NCBI GenBank assembly: GCA_002296525.1
Contig: DBIA01000029.1
Coordinates: 1-64,000 of the forward strand
Reading direction: 5' to 3'
Source: Candidatus Neomicrothrix sp. UBA814
Lineage (GTDB): Bacteria; Actinomycetota; Acidimicrobiia; Acidimicrobiales; Poriferisodalaceae
Length of the DNA stretch: 64,000 nucleotides
Part shown: piece by piece, positions 1-6,962 of the stretch
Numbering within the stretch: the first letter of the stretch is position 1
Layout of the letters: each line of letters starts with the position of its first letter
Position numbers and translations under genes: made by a program
Notes under the pieces: model-generated
Databases searched by the model: none
Seen by the model: the letters and a program-made list of their open reading frames with translations, nothing else
What the model was told of the DNA's origin: nothing

Positions 1-210
1 AATCGGAAGCTGCTGAACAACCACATTATAACTTGAAACTTCAACACTCTTAGAACTGAATCCCAGAGCTGTTGTGGCGTTTCCCTGCGGATCCAGGTCA
101 ATAAGAAGGGTCCTTTGGCCAGAAAGCGCAAGATTTGATGCCACGCTCACAGCAGTCGTAGTTTTACCTACTCCACCTTTTTGATTGGCTACAGCAAGAA
201 CGCGTGGCAT
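1..210 (-). CDS. parA: ParA/Soj chromosome-partitioning ATPase (5' part only)
   Basis: The first 70 codons of a leftward gene cut by the window edge. The translation begins MPRVLAVANQKGGVGKTTTA and continues with a LLIDLDPQGNATTALG stretch: the deviant Walker A (KGGVGKTT, residues about 10-17) and the A'/Walker-B-like region typical of ParA/Soj/MinD ATPases. ParA works with ParB bound at parS to segregate origins. ATG at 208-210, preceded on its strand by AAGAGG. Two parS-like sites lie just upstream, and rsmG lies on the same strand, the standard origin-proximal order. parB is presumably beyond the edge. Confidence 0.95.
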   Translation of the reverse strand, partial: MPRVLAVANQKGGVGKTTTAVSVASNLALSGQRTLLIDLDPQGNATTALGFSSKSVEVSSYNVVVQQLPI

Positions 211-298
211 CTCAAGCCTCTTTGCACGGTCGTGTTATCTACGGCTTCCTTGCTAATCTCAGCGCCTCGCAACCGCCAGGTCAAGGATTTCAACATTG

Positions 299-312
299 GT
301 TCCACGTGAAAC
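299..312. promoter_or_regulatory. parS-like ParB-binding site 1 (one mismatch)
   Basis: GTTCCACGTGAAAC differs at one base from the parS core GTTTCACGTGAAAC. It lies between rsmG and parA, 23 bp from the perfect second copy, the usual place for parS in bacterial origin regions. Confidence 0.85.
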
Positions 313-335
313 GTTTTCTGGGAGACGCCAGTCCC

Positions 336-349
336 GTTTCACGTGAAAC
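336..349. promoter_or_regulatory. parS ParB-binding site 2 (perfect)
   Basis: GTTTCACGTGAAAC is an exact, fully palindromic parS core (consensus TGTTTCACGTGAAACA). It sits two bases past the rsmG stop codon and upstream of parA. Expected to nucleate ParB for origin segregation. Confidence 0.95.
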
Positions 350-351
350 CG

Positions 352-966
352 TCAAAAGAGAGGATTTTTGACTATCTGGGGCCAACTTCTCGGAACAGTC
401 ACAGCCGGAAGTTCTAACAATTTCATGATGACAAACCGAGGTGGGCCTTCAATCACTGAGACAGCGGATAAGCCCAGAGATTGAACATGTTCAGTGGGCC
501 ATCTACCTTCTACAGGTTCGGGAGGTTCGCTAACTACGAGAGCGCCACCGGGGCATAAGAACGCGGCTGCACATTCAGCAGTGACCGATGGAGCAGCGAA
601 AGATCGACTAAACACTCCGTCATAGCTAGCTCTGTGCAGGGGATCGTGCGCCAAGTCCGTTGCATCACCATTGAGTACAGAGACCCTTCTAGTCGCTCCA
701 ATATTTGCAACTGCTTGTTCCAAGAACTGAACTCTCGAGAGTGAACGATCCAAAAGACTTATTTCTAGATCGGGTCGTTCGTGAGCAACAACAAGGCCGG
801 GCAACCCTCCACCAGACCCCAAATCACACCATCTGGAATTCTCAGCCGGATCAGCAGCCTCAAGATGTGCCAGTCCGTGCTCTATGTACTTGTCAATTTC
901 GCCAGGACCCACGTGTCCAAGGAGTTGGGCTCGTGCGATGGTCTCTGCCAGCGCGCGCCGGCTCAC
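352..966 (-). CDS. rsmG: 16S rRNA (guanine527-N7)-methyltransferase RsmG
   Basis: 204 residues, the usual length for RsmG, which uses S-adenosylmethionine to methylate N7 of G527 in 16S rRNA. The SAM-binding motif I is visible as WCDLGSGGGLPGL (residues about 46-58), followed by LLDRSLSRVQFLEQA, the acidic/basic strand-2 region characteristic of RsmG. GTG start at 964-966. Only 8 bp separate it from the upstream jag stop, so it is probably co-transcribed with the rpmH-jag genes. Loss of RsmG in other bacteria gives low-level streptomycin resistance (family knowledge). Confidence 0.92.
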   Translation of the reverse strand: MSRRALAETIARAQLLGHVGPGEIDKYIEHGLAHLEAADPAENSRWCDLGSGGGLPGLVVAHERPDLEISLLDRSLSRVQFLEQAVANIGATRRVSVLNGDATDLAHDPLHRASYDGVFSRSFAAPSVTAECAAAFLCPGGALVVSEPPEPVEGRWPTEHVQSLGLSAVSVIEGPPRFVIMKLLELPAVTVPRSWPQIVKNPLF

Positions 967-974
967 AATTTCCC

Positions 975-1463
975 TCAGTCGTCAGCTACGACGAGAACAA
1001 CCCGCCGACGCGGTTCGTCACCCACTGAGATTGTGTTAACTCCTGGGATTTCGTTAACGGCGTCGTGAACAACTTTACGATCAGCGGCATTCATCGGCTC
1101 AAGACCCTTTTCAACTCCCGATTCAATGACCTTTTGAGCCAGTTCCTGGACGTATGCGGCTAACGCTTCCCTTCGGCGACTGCGGTAACCACCTACGTCG
1201 ACTCTGATACGAGCTCGGTTAAGTCCTGGGAGACGACGCTGCAGCATTGTTTTTGACACCTCATGGATCGCTACGAGGTGGTTCCCTTTGGGTCCTATTA
1301 AAAGGCCAAGTTCTTTGTCATTGCCAGCAAGGTTTACTTCGAAGCTATCTTCGTCAGCAGCTACATTTTCTGCCTTCGCCGTAACACCAAATGATTGGGC
1401 TAAACCTTCGAGGAATTCGCCAACCATCTGCTGCTGTTCTTCAACATTGATTTCAGTTGTCAT
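975..1463 (-). CDS. jag: Jag/KhpB-type RNA-binding protein (KH + R3H domains)
   Basis: 162 residues. The middle carries a KH-type fold with LGLLIGPKGNHLVAIHEV (GPKG loop). The C-terminal part (SRRREALAAYVQELAQ, then MNAADRKVVHDAVN) is the R3H single-strand nucleic-acid-binding domain. The classical N-terminal Jag_N domain is absent here but is encoded in the next gene upstream, so the protein is of the short actinobacterial type. Start ATG with a good Shine-Dalgarno sequence (CAGGAG) 6-7 nt upstream. Known homologues (KhpB/EloR) bind RNA and affect cell elongation; the exact role here is unknown. Confidence 0.9.
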   Translation of the reverse strand: MTTEINVEEQQQMVGEFLEGLAQSFGVTAKAENVAADEDSFEVNLAGNDKELGLLIGPKGNHLVAIHEVSKTMLQRRLPGLNRARIRVDVGGYRSRRREALAAYVQELAQKVIESGVEKGLEPMNAADRKVVHDAVNEIPGVNTISVGDEPRRRVVLVVADD

Positions 1464-1497
1464 TGCAGTCTCCTGCTCTTAATTGTGGGATCTCTCC

Positions 1498-2019
1498 CTA
1501 GTGGTCGATCTTGCGGGTGCGGCGAGCTATTTCTTTAGCTGCGGGCCGCGTTCGTGAGCCAGTTGAAGTCGAACGTATGTTCGATTTATCGGATGTTTTG
1601 TGTTGTGTTGTTAATGTGCGCTTACGAGTCGAGGAGTCTGACTTTGACGCGTCATTGTTGTTCGCATTGTTTGATGACTGCACTTGTTTTTGAGCAGGCT
1701 GTTTTTCTTGCGACTGTTGTTTTGGTGAACGGCGTTGTTGTTTTTGTTTCCCAGACGTCGACTTAGATTTAGGGCGATGAGCTTTAGCCTTCTTACGTTT
1801 TTCTGATCTGGCAGGACGACGACGCTCGCGTTTAGCGGGGGCTGCGACCGGACGCACACGAGTCTTTATTTGTGCTTCGGTGTTTCGGAGTCCAAACAGG
1901 GTCTTTTTTGGTTCCTGAAGTACTTCATATTCAACATCATCAGCAGTTACAGATAACTCATCGAGGGCGTTTTCTAACGCTGCTTCCACTGTCTCTCCGG
2001 CGGTAACAATCCAATCCAT
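1498..2019 (-). CDS. Stand-alone Jag_N-domain protein with basic low-complexity tail
   Basis: 173 residues. Residues 1-55 (MDWIVTAGETVEAALENALD, then LQEPKKTLFGLRNTEAQIKT) match the Jag_N domain, including the K-x-x-FG-x-x motif. The remaining ~115 residues are a Lys/Arg/Ser/Gln/Asn-rich tail without recognisable fold. In Firmicutes this domain is the N-terminus of the full Jag protein, whose KH-R3H part here is the next gene. The two ORFs are separated by a TAG stop and 34 bp containing a proper ribosome-binding site and ATG, so this looks like a real split, not an obvious frameshift. Three bases separate it from yidC. Likely membrane- or ribosome-proximal RNA-binding partner (inference). 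Confidence 0.8.
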   Translation of the reverse strand: MDWIVTAGETVEAALENALDELSVTADDVEYEVLQEPKKTLFGLRNTEAQIKTRVRPVAAPAKRERRRPARSEKRKKAKAHRPKSKSTSGKQKQQRRSPKQQSQEKQPAQKQVQSSNNANNNDASKSDSSTRKRTLTTQHKTSDKSNIRSTSTGSRTRPAAKEIARRTRKIDH

Positions 2020-2022
2020 TTC

Positions 2023-3027
2023 TTACTTCCGCTTTTTCTTTGTTCGTCCATCTCCGGAGGTTCGTTTGGACTGGATAGCTTGCTGATCGTTATCGCTTTT
2101 AGCTTTTGGTTCTTTTTTGGGTTGGTTCTTTTTCGAACGTTCAGGACGCTCTGAGTTTCGTTCTTTGCTTCGAGCTGCTCGTGCTTGGCGCCTTTCTTCT
2201 TGGGCGGCCAGTGCCTTTTTGGAACGTTGATTCGTGACCTCTTTGGTAGGTGGTTCTTCCTCAATCAACTCCGCCTCGATAGTTGTATCTACGGTTGTGA
2301 TTGGCTTCATTGTTCTATGAATGAATGATTGCTGAGCTATGCGATAAAGGCTGGACGCAATAAAATAAACACCAAGAGCTGCCTGCACCAGGAACGCGAA
2401 AATGGGAAGCATGTAAGGCATGATCTTCATCAGCATTTCCATCTGAGGATTTTGCGCAGTGGCGTCTCCTCGATGAGCTTTCATTTGTGCTTGTTGAAGA
2501 AATGACAAAACGAAGGTGATGCCGACCAACGCTAAATAGGGGAGTCCATCAACGAAATTTGCTTGTATGACGTCTTTGGCAGATTCAGATAAATCGATAC
2601 CGAACGAAACCATTTCGCCTTTGTCTTCAACAAGGCGTTGGTATAGCAGCGACTCTTTCTTTAGATAGGAAGGATCGGGTACGCCGTCCTTCCCCATCTT
2701 TGTCATGCCATTAATGACTCTGTATAGAACAATAAATACAGGGAGTTGAACGAGGGTTGGAAGACACCCAGCGAGCGGGTTGGCGCCGTGCTTTTGGTAC
2801 AGCGCCATTGTTTCTTCATTGATTTTTTGTCGGTCACCTTTGTGTTTCGTTTGGATGCGCTTTAATTCTGGCTGGAGCTGTTGAATGCGCATCATTGACC
2901 TGGTCCCTTTAAGCGTCAAAGGGGTCAACACAAGCATGATTAGGAAAGTCAAGAGAACAATCGAAATCGCGTAACTGCTCGAAAAGTCATAGAACCAAGC
3001 AAGAACGCGGGCAATTAGATCAAACAT
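2023..3027 (-). CDS. yidC: YidC/Oxa1 membrane protein insertase
   Basis: 334 residues, matching the short YidC of Gram-positive bacteria (no large periplasmic domain). N-terminal hydrophobic segment at about 15-40, then LQPELKRIQTKHKGDRQKIN (cytoplasmic hairpin), LAGCLPTLVQLPVFIVLYR (TM2), two further segments at about 170-185 and 205-225 and the final TM region. The C-terminal ~80 residues are very basic (KERNSERPERSKKNQPKKEP), as in YidC proteins that contact the ribosome. It inserts membrane proteins alone or with SecYEG. Its ATG shares one base with the yidD stop (TAATG), indicating translational coupling. Confidence 0.95.
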   Translation of the reverse strand: MFDLIARVLAWFYDFSSSYAISIVLLTFLIMLVLTPLTLKGTRSMMRIQQLQPELKRIQTKHKGDRQKINEETMALYQKHGANPLAGCLPTLVQLPVFIVLYRVINGMTKMGKDGVPDPSYLKKESLLYQRLVEDKGEMVSFGIDLSESAKDVIQANFVDGLPYLALVGITFVLSFLQQAQMKAHRGDATAQNPQMEMLMKIMPYMLPIFAFLVQAALGVYFIASSLYRIAQQSFIHRTMKPITTVDTTIEAELIEEEPPTKEVTNQRSKKALAAQEERRQARAARSKERNSERPERSKKNQPKKEPKAKSDNDQQAIQSKRTSGDGRTKKKRK

Positions 3028-3266
3028 TAGGCGTCGACCCTTTGTGTCGGTGTGGGAACGGGGTCATAACCCCAGCCACCCCATGGGTGGCATCGGCAAA
3101 TACGTCGGAGACCAAGAGTTGCTCCACGCATCGCTCCATGTTGATTAATGGCTTCTATGGCGTATCTCGAACAGGTCGGTGAGTAGCGACATGAGGGGAG
3201 ACGTCGGCTAGTGAGTCCTTGGTAGAAGCGTATGAGTTTCGTTAAGACCAGAGAGGGAGTGTTCAT
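3027..3266 (-). CDS. yidD: YidD membrane-insertion efficiency factor
   Basis: 79 residues with the family's conserved core: YQGLTSRRLPSCRYSPTCSRYAIEAI followed by LGLRRICRCHPWGGWGYDPV; only short stretches are quoted in series here. The paired cysteines and the HP-GG-G-D motif are diagnostic. YidD is a small amphipathic, membrane-associated protein that helps YidC-dependent insertion. It lies between rnpA and yidC in its canonical position, overlapping rnpA by four bases (ATGA) and yidC by one. Confidence 0.95.
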   Translation of the reverse strand: MNTPSLVLTKLIRFYQGLTSRRLPSCRYSPTCSRYAIEAINQHGAMRGATLGLRRICRCHPWGGWGYDPVPTPTQRVDA

Positions 3267-3589
3267 TTTGGGTTGTCTACTTTGGAAATGAGGGTCTTTA
3301 GGTCTACCTCGAGATCAGAGAAGGTACGTCGGTCAGTCGACCTTACAACTCCAATCAAATACCGACCTTTGGGCACCGAGCTCGCATAGCTTCGAAGAAT
3401 TGACCGGCTTTGCCGACGAATACGGTTGCGTTGAACCGCATTTCCATAGTTACGTCCTATTGCGTACGCAACGCGCGGGCGGGCCAGTGTTGCATCGGGG
3501 GAAAACATCATCCAATAATGTCGGCCAGAGAATCGACTAGCTCTTTTTAGTAAATCGAAATCGGTTCTCTGGTTACAACTGTCTATCAA
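3263..3589 (-). CDS. rnpA: Ribonuclease P protein component
   Basis: 108 residues. The RNR-type signature is visible as RNRIRRQSRSILR (about 56-68), preceded by the typical RFSGRHYWMMF strand. RnpA is the protein subunit that assists RNase P RNA in maturing tRNA 5' ends. The chosen start is TTG at 3587-3589, which overlaps the rpmH stop codon (TTGA). No later ATG precedes the core domain, so this start is best supported by position. It overlaps yidD by four bases. A GTG or ATG further upstream would lie inside rpmH. Confidence 0.92.
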   Translation of the reverse strand: MIDSCNQRTDFDLLKRASRFSGRHYWMMFSPDATLARPRVAYAIGRNYGNAVQRNRIRRQSRSILRSYASSVPKGRYLIGVVRSTDRRTFSDLEVDLKTLISKVDNPK

Positions 3590-3720
3590 GCGCTCAGCCT
3601 GTGCCGGCCTTTAGCCCGACGGGCTTGGATGATTGAACGCCCAGCTTTAGTAGACATTCGGTGACGGAACCCGTGTCGACGAGCTCGTCGTCGAGTGTTT
3701 GGTTGAAAGGTACGTTTCAT
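3586..3720 (-). CDS. rpmH: 50S ribosomal protein L34
   Basis: 44 residues beginning MKRTFQPNTRRRARRHGFR and ending GRHRLSA, an unmistakable L34 with its characteristic arginine-rich sequence and the RMSTKAGR motif. ATG at 3718-3720, stop TGA at 3586-3588. First gene of the leftward operon; its promoter should lie in the 3721-4160 region shared with dnaA. Confidence 0.97.
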   Translation of the reverse strand: MKRTFQPNTRRRARRHGFRHRMSTKAGRSIIQARRAKGRHRLSA

Positions 3721-4160
3721 TTTTCAGCCTCTAACTTGGGGCAGAAGAGTCCGAAGAAAGTTCAAAAAGAGGGAAGGAGCTAGAGCTGCGATCTTTATGC
3801 AATCGCTGGTGCATCTAGAGTCCGAGGTTGCCTTTAAGAACTTTCTGTATTCGGACGATCGAATAAAAGTGATAAATCTTGCCTGGTGAGTCATGCGACT
3901 ACACCGGAACAAATTCAGCCTAGAGGGAATGCATCGAAACAGAAACATCTACCTTCAAAGTCCCTGTTTGGCGGTGTTTTATTCGATTCTCGCGCGCAAC
4001 GTGCTAAATATGGCGTATCGGTTACAACTTTACCACTAAAAGTAGTTTTTTTTCTCTTCTTCGCCACGGAGTGCTAGGTTCCACAACTCGCGATTGAGTG
4101 ATTCTTGAGGTTTTACACAACAGCCACAAGTTTTCCACACCATGCGACTTGTGAGGCCTT
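3721..4160. promoter_or_regulatory. Divergent rpmH/dnaA intergenic region
   Basis: 440 bp without a credible gene. It must contain the leftward rpmH-operon promoter and the rightward dnaA promoter. The right end carries DnaA-box-like sequences: TTTTCCACA (4131-4139) and the weaker TTTTACACA (4111-4119), which fits autoregulation of dnaA. There is a T-rich run around 4046-4053. Short ORFs crossing the region have no family resemblance and are not called. Confidence 0.6.
4131..4139 (+). promoter_or_regulatory. DnaA box upstream of dnaA
   Basis: TTTTCCACA matches the relaxed DnaA-box consensus TTNTCCACA and lies 21 bp before the dnaA start codon. Probably an autoregulatory site or an outlying part of the origin. 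Confidence 0.6.
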
Positions 4161-5612
4161 GTGACTGAAGAAACGTTAAGTAATCAGGAAAATAACGACG
4201 TCGAGCACTCGTTAGGGCTCAATGTCGATGCTATTTGGACCACCTGTCGCGGACTCCTCCGCAGTCAGGTCTCCGAAGCAGTTTGGTTGACTTCATTTCG
4301 AGATCTTTATGTAGTCGCAATGTCTTCTGAACGGGTTGTACTGGTTGCCCCCAGCAACCTAATTCGGGACAGAGTGCTCAATAGATATCTGCCGATGGTG
4401 GAGGCTGCTTTAACCGATGCCGGGTGTGAGGTCAGTGCTATCGAAATAGAAGTACAACCCGAACTTGAGCAGCCAGAGCCAATTGTCGAAGAACCACAAA
4501 TCGAACCAAATTCAACCTCCGCTCCTGATCTACAAGACCGTCTAGGAACTCCAAACAACTCAGACAACGGTCATAGCGATCCTTATACCGACACCATCCA
4601 GCCTCTCTACACTTTCGAATCGTTCGTCACCGGTACTAGTAATCGGTTCGCACATGCAGCTGCCCTAGCTGTTGCTGAAACTCCCGGTAGAAGTTACAAC
4701 CCGCTCTTTATTCATGGAGGGGCTGGCCTGGGTAAAACACATCTACTCCAAGCAATTGTTCACTACATACGGAGCACTTATCCCAATTACACGGCGCGTT
4801 ATGTTTCAACTGAAACTTTTCTGAATGAATTTGTCGAAGCCATTCGAACCTCCACCACAAACACCTTTAAAAGAAGGTATCGAGATATTGATGTTCTGCT
4901 AATTGACGACATTCAGTTCATGGAAGGAAAAGAAGGTTTACAAGAAGAGTTCTTCCACACGTTTAATTCACTTCACGGCGCTGGTCGCCAAGTCATTCTT
5001 TCGTCTGATCGACCGCCGCGAAACATCGCAACCCTAGAAGATCGGCTAAGAAGCAGATTTGAGTGGGGACTTATTACCGATATCCAACCACCTGACCTTG
5101 AAACAAGGCTCGCGATCTTGAGAAAGAAAACTGAGGTCGCTCGAAGTGAAGTACCTGATGAAGCCTTGGAATTTATAGCTGAGCTGATCACAAACAACAT
5201 TAGGGAACTCGAAGGAGCCTTAATTCGGGTGAGTGCTTATGCCTCCCTAACTGATGAACCAATTTCAGTCGAACTAGCTGAACGCGTGCTCGGTGACATC
5301 GTTCATAACAATGAGTCTCGACCTATTACACCTGATGTAATTCTTAACGCGACCTCATCAATGTTCGGATATGACGTCGAAGAATTAAAAGGCAAACGCC
5401 GCCACCGGAGTTTGGTCCAAGCCCGACAAATCAGCATGTATGTAGTTCGGGAATTAACCGACTTGAGTTATCCAGCCATCGCTCGAGAATTCGGTGGAAG
5501 AGATCACACTACGGTGATGCACGCCGTTGAAAAAGTTGGTAATCAAATGGCTGAACGACGACAGGTCTACGATCAAGTCAGTGCTTTGATCTCAGATATC
5601 AAATCAAATTGA
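4161..5612 (+). CDS. dnaA: Chromosomal replication initiator DnaA
   Basis: 483 residues. Domain I is at about 20-90, followed by an acidic/proline-rich linker (PELEQPEPIVEEPQIEPN). The AAA+ domain has Walker A GGAGLGKTH near residue 186 and Walker B VLLIDDIQF near 245. The C-terminal helix-turn-helix carries the signature EFGGRDHTTVMHAVEKV near 443-459. It binds DnaA boxes, melts oriC and loads the helicase. The GTG start at 4161 follows a GAGG at short spacing. DnaA boxes lie on both sides. Confidence 0.98.
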   Translation: MTEETLSNQENNDVEHSLGLNVDAIWTTCRGLLRSQVSEAVWLTSFRDLYVVAMSSERVVLVAPSNLIRDRVLNRYLPMVEAALTDAGCEVSAIEIEVQPELEQPEPIVEEPQIEPNSTSAPDLQDRLGTPNNSDNGHSDPYTDTIQPLYTFESFVTGTSNRFAHAAALAVAETPGRSYNPLFIHGGAGLGKTHLLQAIVHYIRSTYPNYTARYVSTETFLNEFVEAIRTSTTNTFKRRYRDIDVLLIDDIQFMEGKEGLQEEFFHTFNSLHGAGRQVILSSDRPPRNIATLEDRLRSRFEWGLITDIQPPDLETRLAILRKKTEVARSEVPDEALEFIAELITNNIRELEGALIRVSAYASLTDEPISVELAERVLGDIVHNNESRPITPDVILNATSSMFGYDVEELKGKRRHRSLVQARQISMYVVRELTDLSYPAIAREFGGRDHTTVMHAVEKVGNQMAERRQVYDQVSALISDIKSN

Positions 5613-5665
5613 GAGGTGGATAAAGTTCTGGATCACATTGTGGAGATGGAGTGGAAAATTTCTGT

Positions 5666-5674
5666 TTATCCACA
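5666..5674 (+). promoter_or_regulatory. DnaA box (perfect TTATCCACA)
   Basis: Exact E. coli-type DnaA-box consensus inside the dnaA-dnaN intergenic region. Confidence 0.85.
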
Positions 5675-5772
5675 CGACTTAGACATTTAGTTCAACGGAC
5701 TCTGTCTCTTGTGGGTGGCAGTGGACAGTAGTGTCAATAAAGAAACTACTGCTGACCAGGGAATATAAGTAG

Positions 5773-5781
5773 TTGTCCACA
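5773..5781 (+). promoter_or_regulatory. DnaA box (TTGTCCACA)
   Basis: The preferred DnaA box of Streptomyces and other actinobacteria, next to the AT-rich segment before dnaN. Confidence 0.8.
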
Positions 5782-5840
5782 ATCCACAGGACCTATTGCC
5801 ACTATTAAATTTTAAAAACAAATAGAAAGAAGAAGCTGAA

Positions 5841-6947
5841 GTGAAATTTCGATGTGAACGCGATGCGCTCGTCGAACAATTAAGCACAGCTAGTCGAGCT
5901 GTAAGTAGCCGTGGTGGGGCTTTGCCTGTATTAACAGGAATACACCTCAAAGCCCACAAAGAAACTCTCACAATGACTGGCAGTGATTTAGAAATTACTG
6001 TTCGCGCTTCTGTTGCTGTTGATGTCAAAGAGTCAGGCGAGGCAGTTTTACCGTCGCGCATTGTTGTAGACATCATTCGTTCTTTGGATTCTGGGGCTGT
6101 TGAAGTTGAAGTCTCCGGTGAAGAAGCAAAGATCTCGGGAGGACGTTCGCAGTTTTCGGTCCGAACATTGCCTGTAGATGACTTTCCAGCTCTAAGTGAC
6201 CCGTCGGGAGATCAAGTAACAGTCGCTACTGCAGATCTCGCAGCCGGGCTGAAGCAAGTCGTGCGAGCGGCAAGCGGCGATGACGCGCGACCGATTCTTA
6301 CTGGCGTCTTGATGTCGGCTGAAGACGGTGGTTTGCGACTCGTGGCCACTGACTCTTACCGACTTGCAGTTCGAGATCTTCCAGAAGCAACAGTTCTAAG
6401 CGAAGGCCAAAAGGTATTGGTTCCATCTAGGGCTTTAGATGAGCTGAGCCGTGTGTTGGGAGACTCTGAAGAAGTAAACGTGCGATTAGGCGAACGTGAA
6501 GTGAGTTTTGATGTTTCAATTGAAGATGGGGCTGTCCAAGTCACAACTCGACTTATCGAAGGTGAATTTCCTAACTACAGACAGTTAATTCCGAGTAGTT
6601 ATCCCAACCAGTTGACCATTGGGCGTGAGCCACTTTTAGAGGCAGTACGGCGAGTGAAGTTGATGGCGAGAGATACAACACCACTCAGAATTACTCAAAA
6701 ATCTGATTCAGTAGAGCTGATGGCTGTTACGCAAGATGTCGGTCAAGCCCACGAAGAGGTTGACGCTCAATACAGTGGTGATGAACTGACAGTCGCGTTT
6801 AATCCTGACTATTTGATCCAAGGTTTAGAAGCTGCACCTGGAGATGAAGTTATTCTCGAGACTCTAGACGCGTTAAAACCAGCAGTGCTTCGTTCAAGTG
6901 AAGGCGGAGACTTTTTGTATTTACTCATGCCTGTTCGAGTTTCATAA
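5841..6947 (+). CDS. dnaN: DNA polymerase III beta subunit (sliding clamp)
   Basis: 368 residues, normal for DnaN, with the three repeated clamp domains (about 1-120, 125-240, 245-368). Recognisable stretches are RAVSSRGGALPVLTGI near the N-terminus, ATDSYRLAVRDL in domain 2 and the C-terminal YLLMPVRVS, which forms part of the peptide-binding pocket. The clamp tethers polymerase III to DNA. GTG start preceded by AGAAGAAG. It follows oriC and precedes recF by 15 bp. Confidence 0.97.
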   Translation: MKFRCERDALVEQLSTASRAVSSRGGALPVLTGIHLKAHKETLTMTGSDLEITVRASVAVDVKESGEAVLPSRIVVDIIRSLDSGAVEVEVSGEEAKISGGRSQFSVRTLPVDDFPALSDPSGDQVTVATADLAAGLKQVVRAASGDDARPILTGVLMSAEDGGLRLVATDSYRLAVRDLPEATVLSEGQKVLVPSRALDELSRVLGDSEEVNVRLGEREVSFDVSIEDGAVQVTTRLIEGEFPNYRQLIPSSYPNQLTIGREPLLEAVRRVKLMARDTTPLRITQKSDSVELMAVTQDVGQAHEEVDAQYSGDELTVAFNPDYLIQGLEAAPGDEVILETLDALKPAVLRSSEGGDFLYLLMPVRVS

Positions 6948-6962
6948 ACCAGTCATCGAGCT

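Larger units (their letters stand above)
5613..5840. other. oriC (dnaA-dnaN intergenic origin)
   Basis: 228 bp between dnaA and dnaN, the standard actinobacterial oriC position. DnaA-box-like sites: GGTGGATAA at 5615-5623 (reverse, one mismatch), AGTGGAAAA at 5650-5658 (reverse, one mismatch), TTATCCACA at 5666-5674 (perfect) and TTGTCCACA at 5773-5781 (the Streptomyces-type consensus). An AT-rich stretch at about 5800-5826 (ACTATTAAATTTTAAAAACA) just before dnaN is the best candidate for the DNA-unwinding element. The origin is short, with fewer boxes than in Streptomyces. Confidence 0.85.

Noticed and set aside
1498..2019. Simple frameshift of a fused jag gene
   Set aside because: The stop is followed by a spacer with a Shine-Dalgarno sequence and ATG, and the downstream protein has the full length of actinobacterial Jag.
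3724..4077. Two ORFs of 63-74 codons between rpmH and dnaA
   Set aside because: No recognisable domain, opposite strands overlapping each other, and placed in the expected promoter/origin region.
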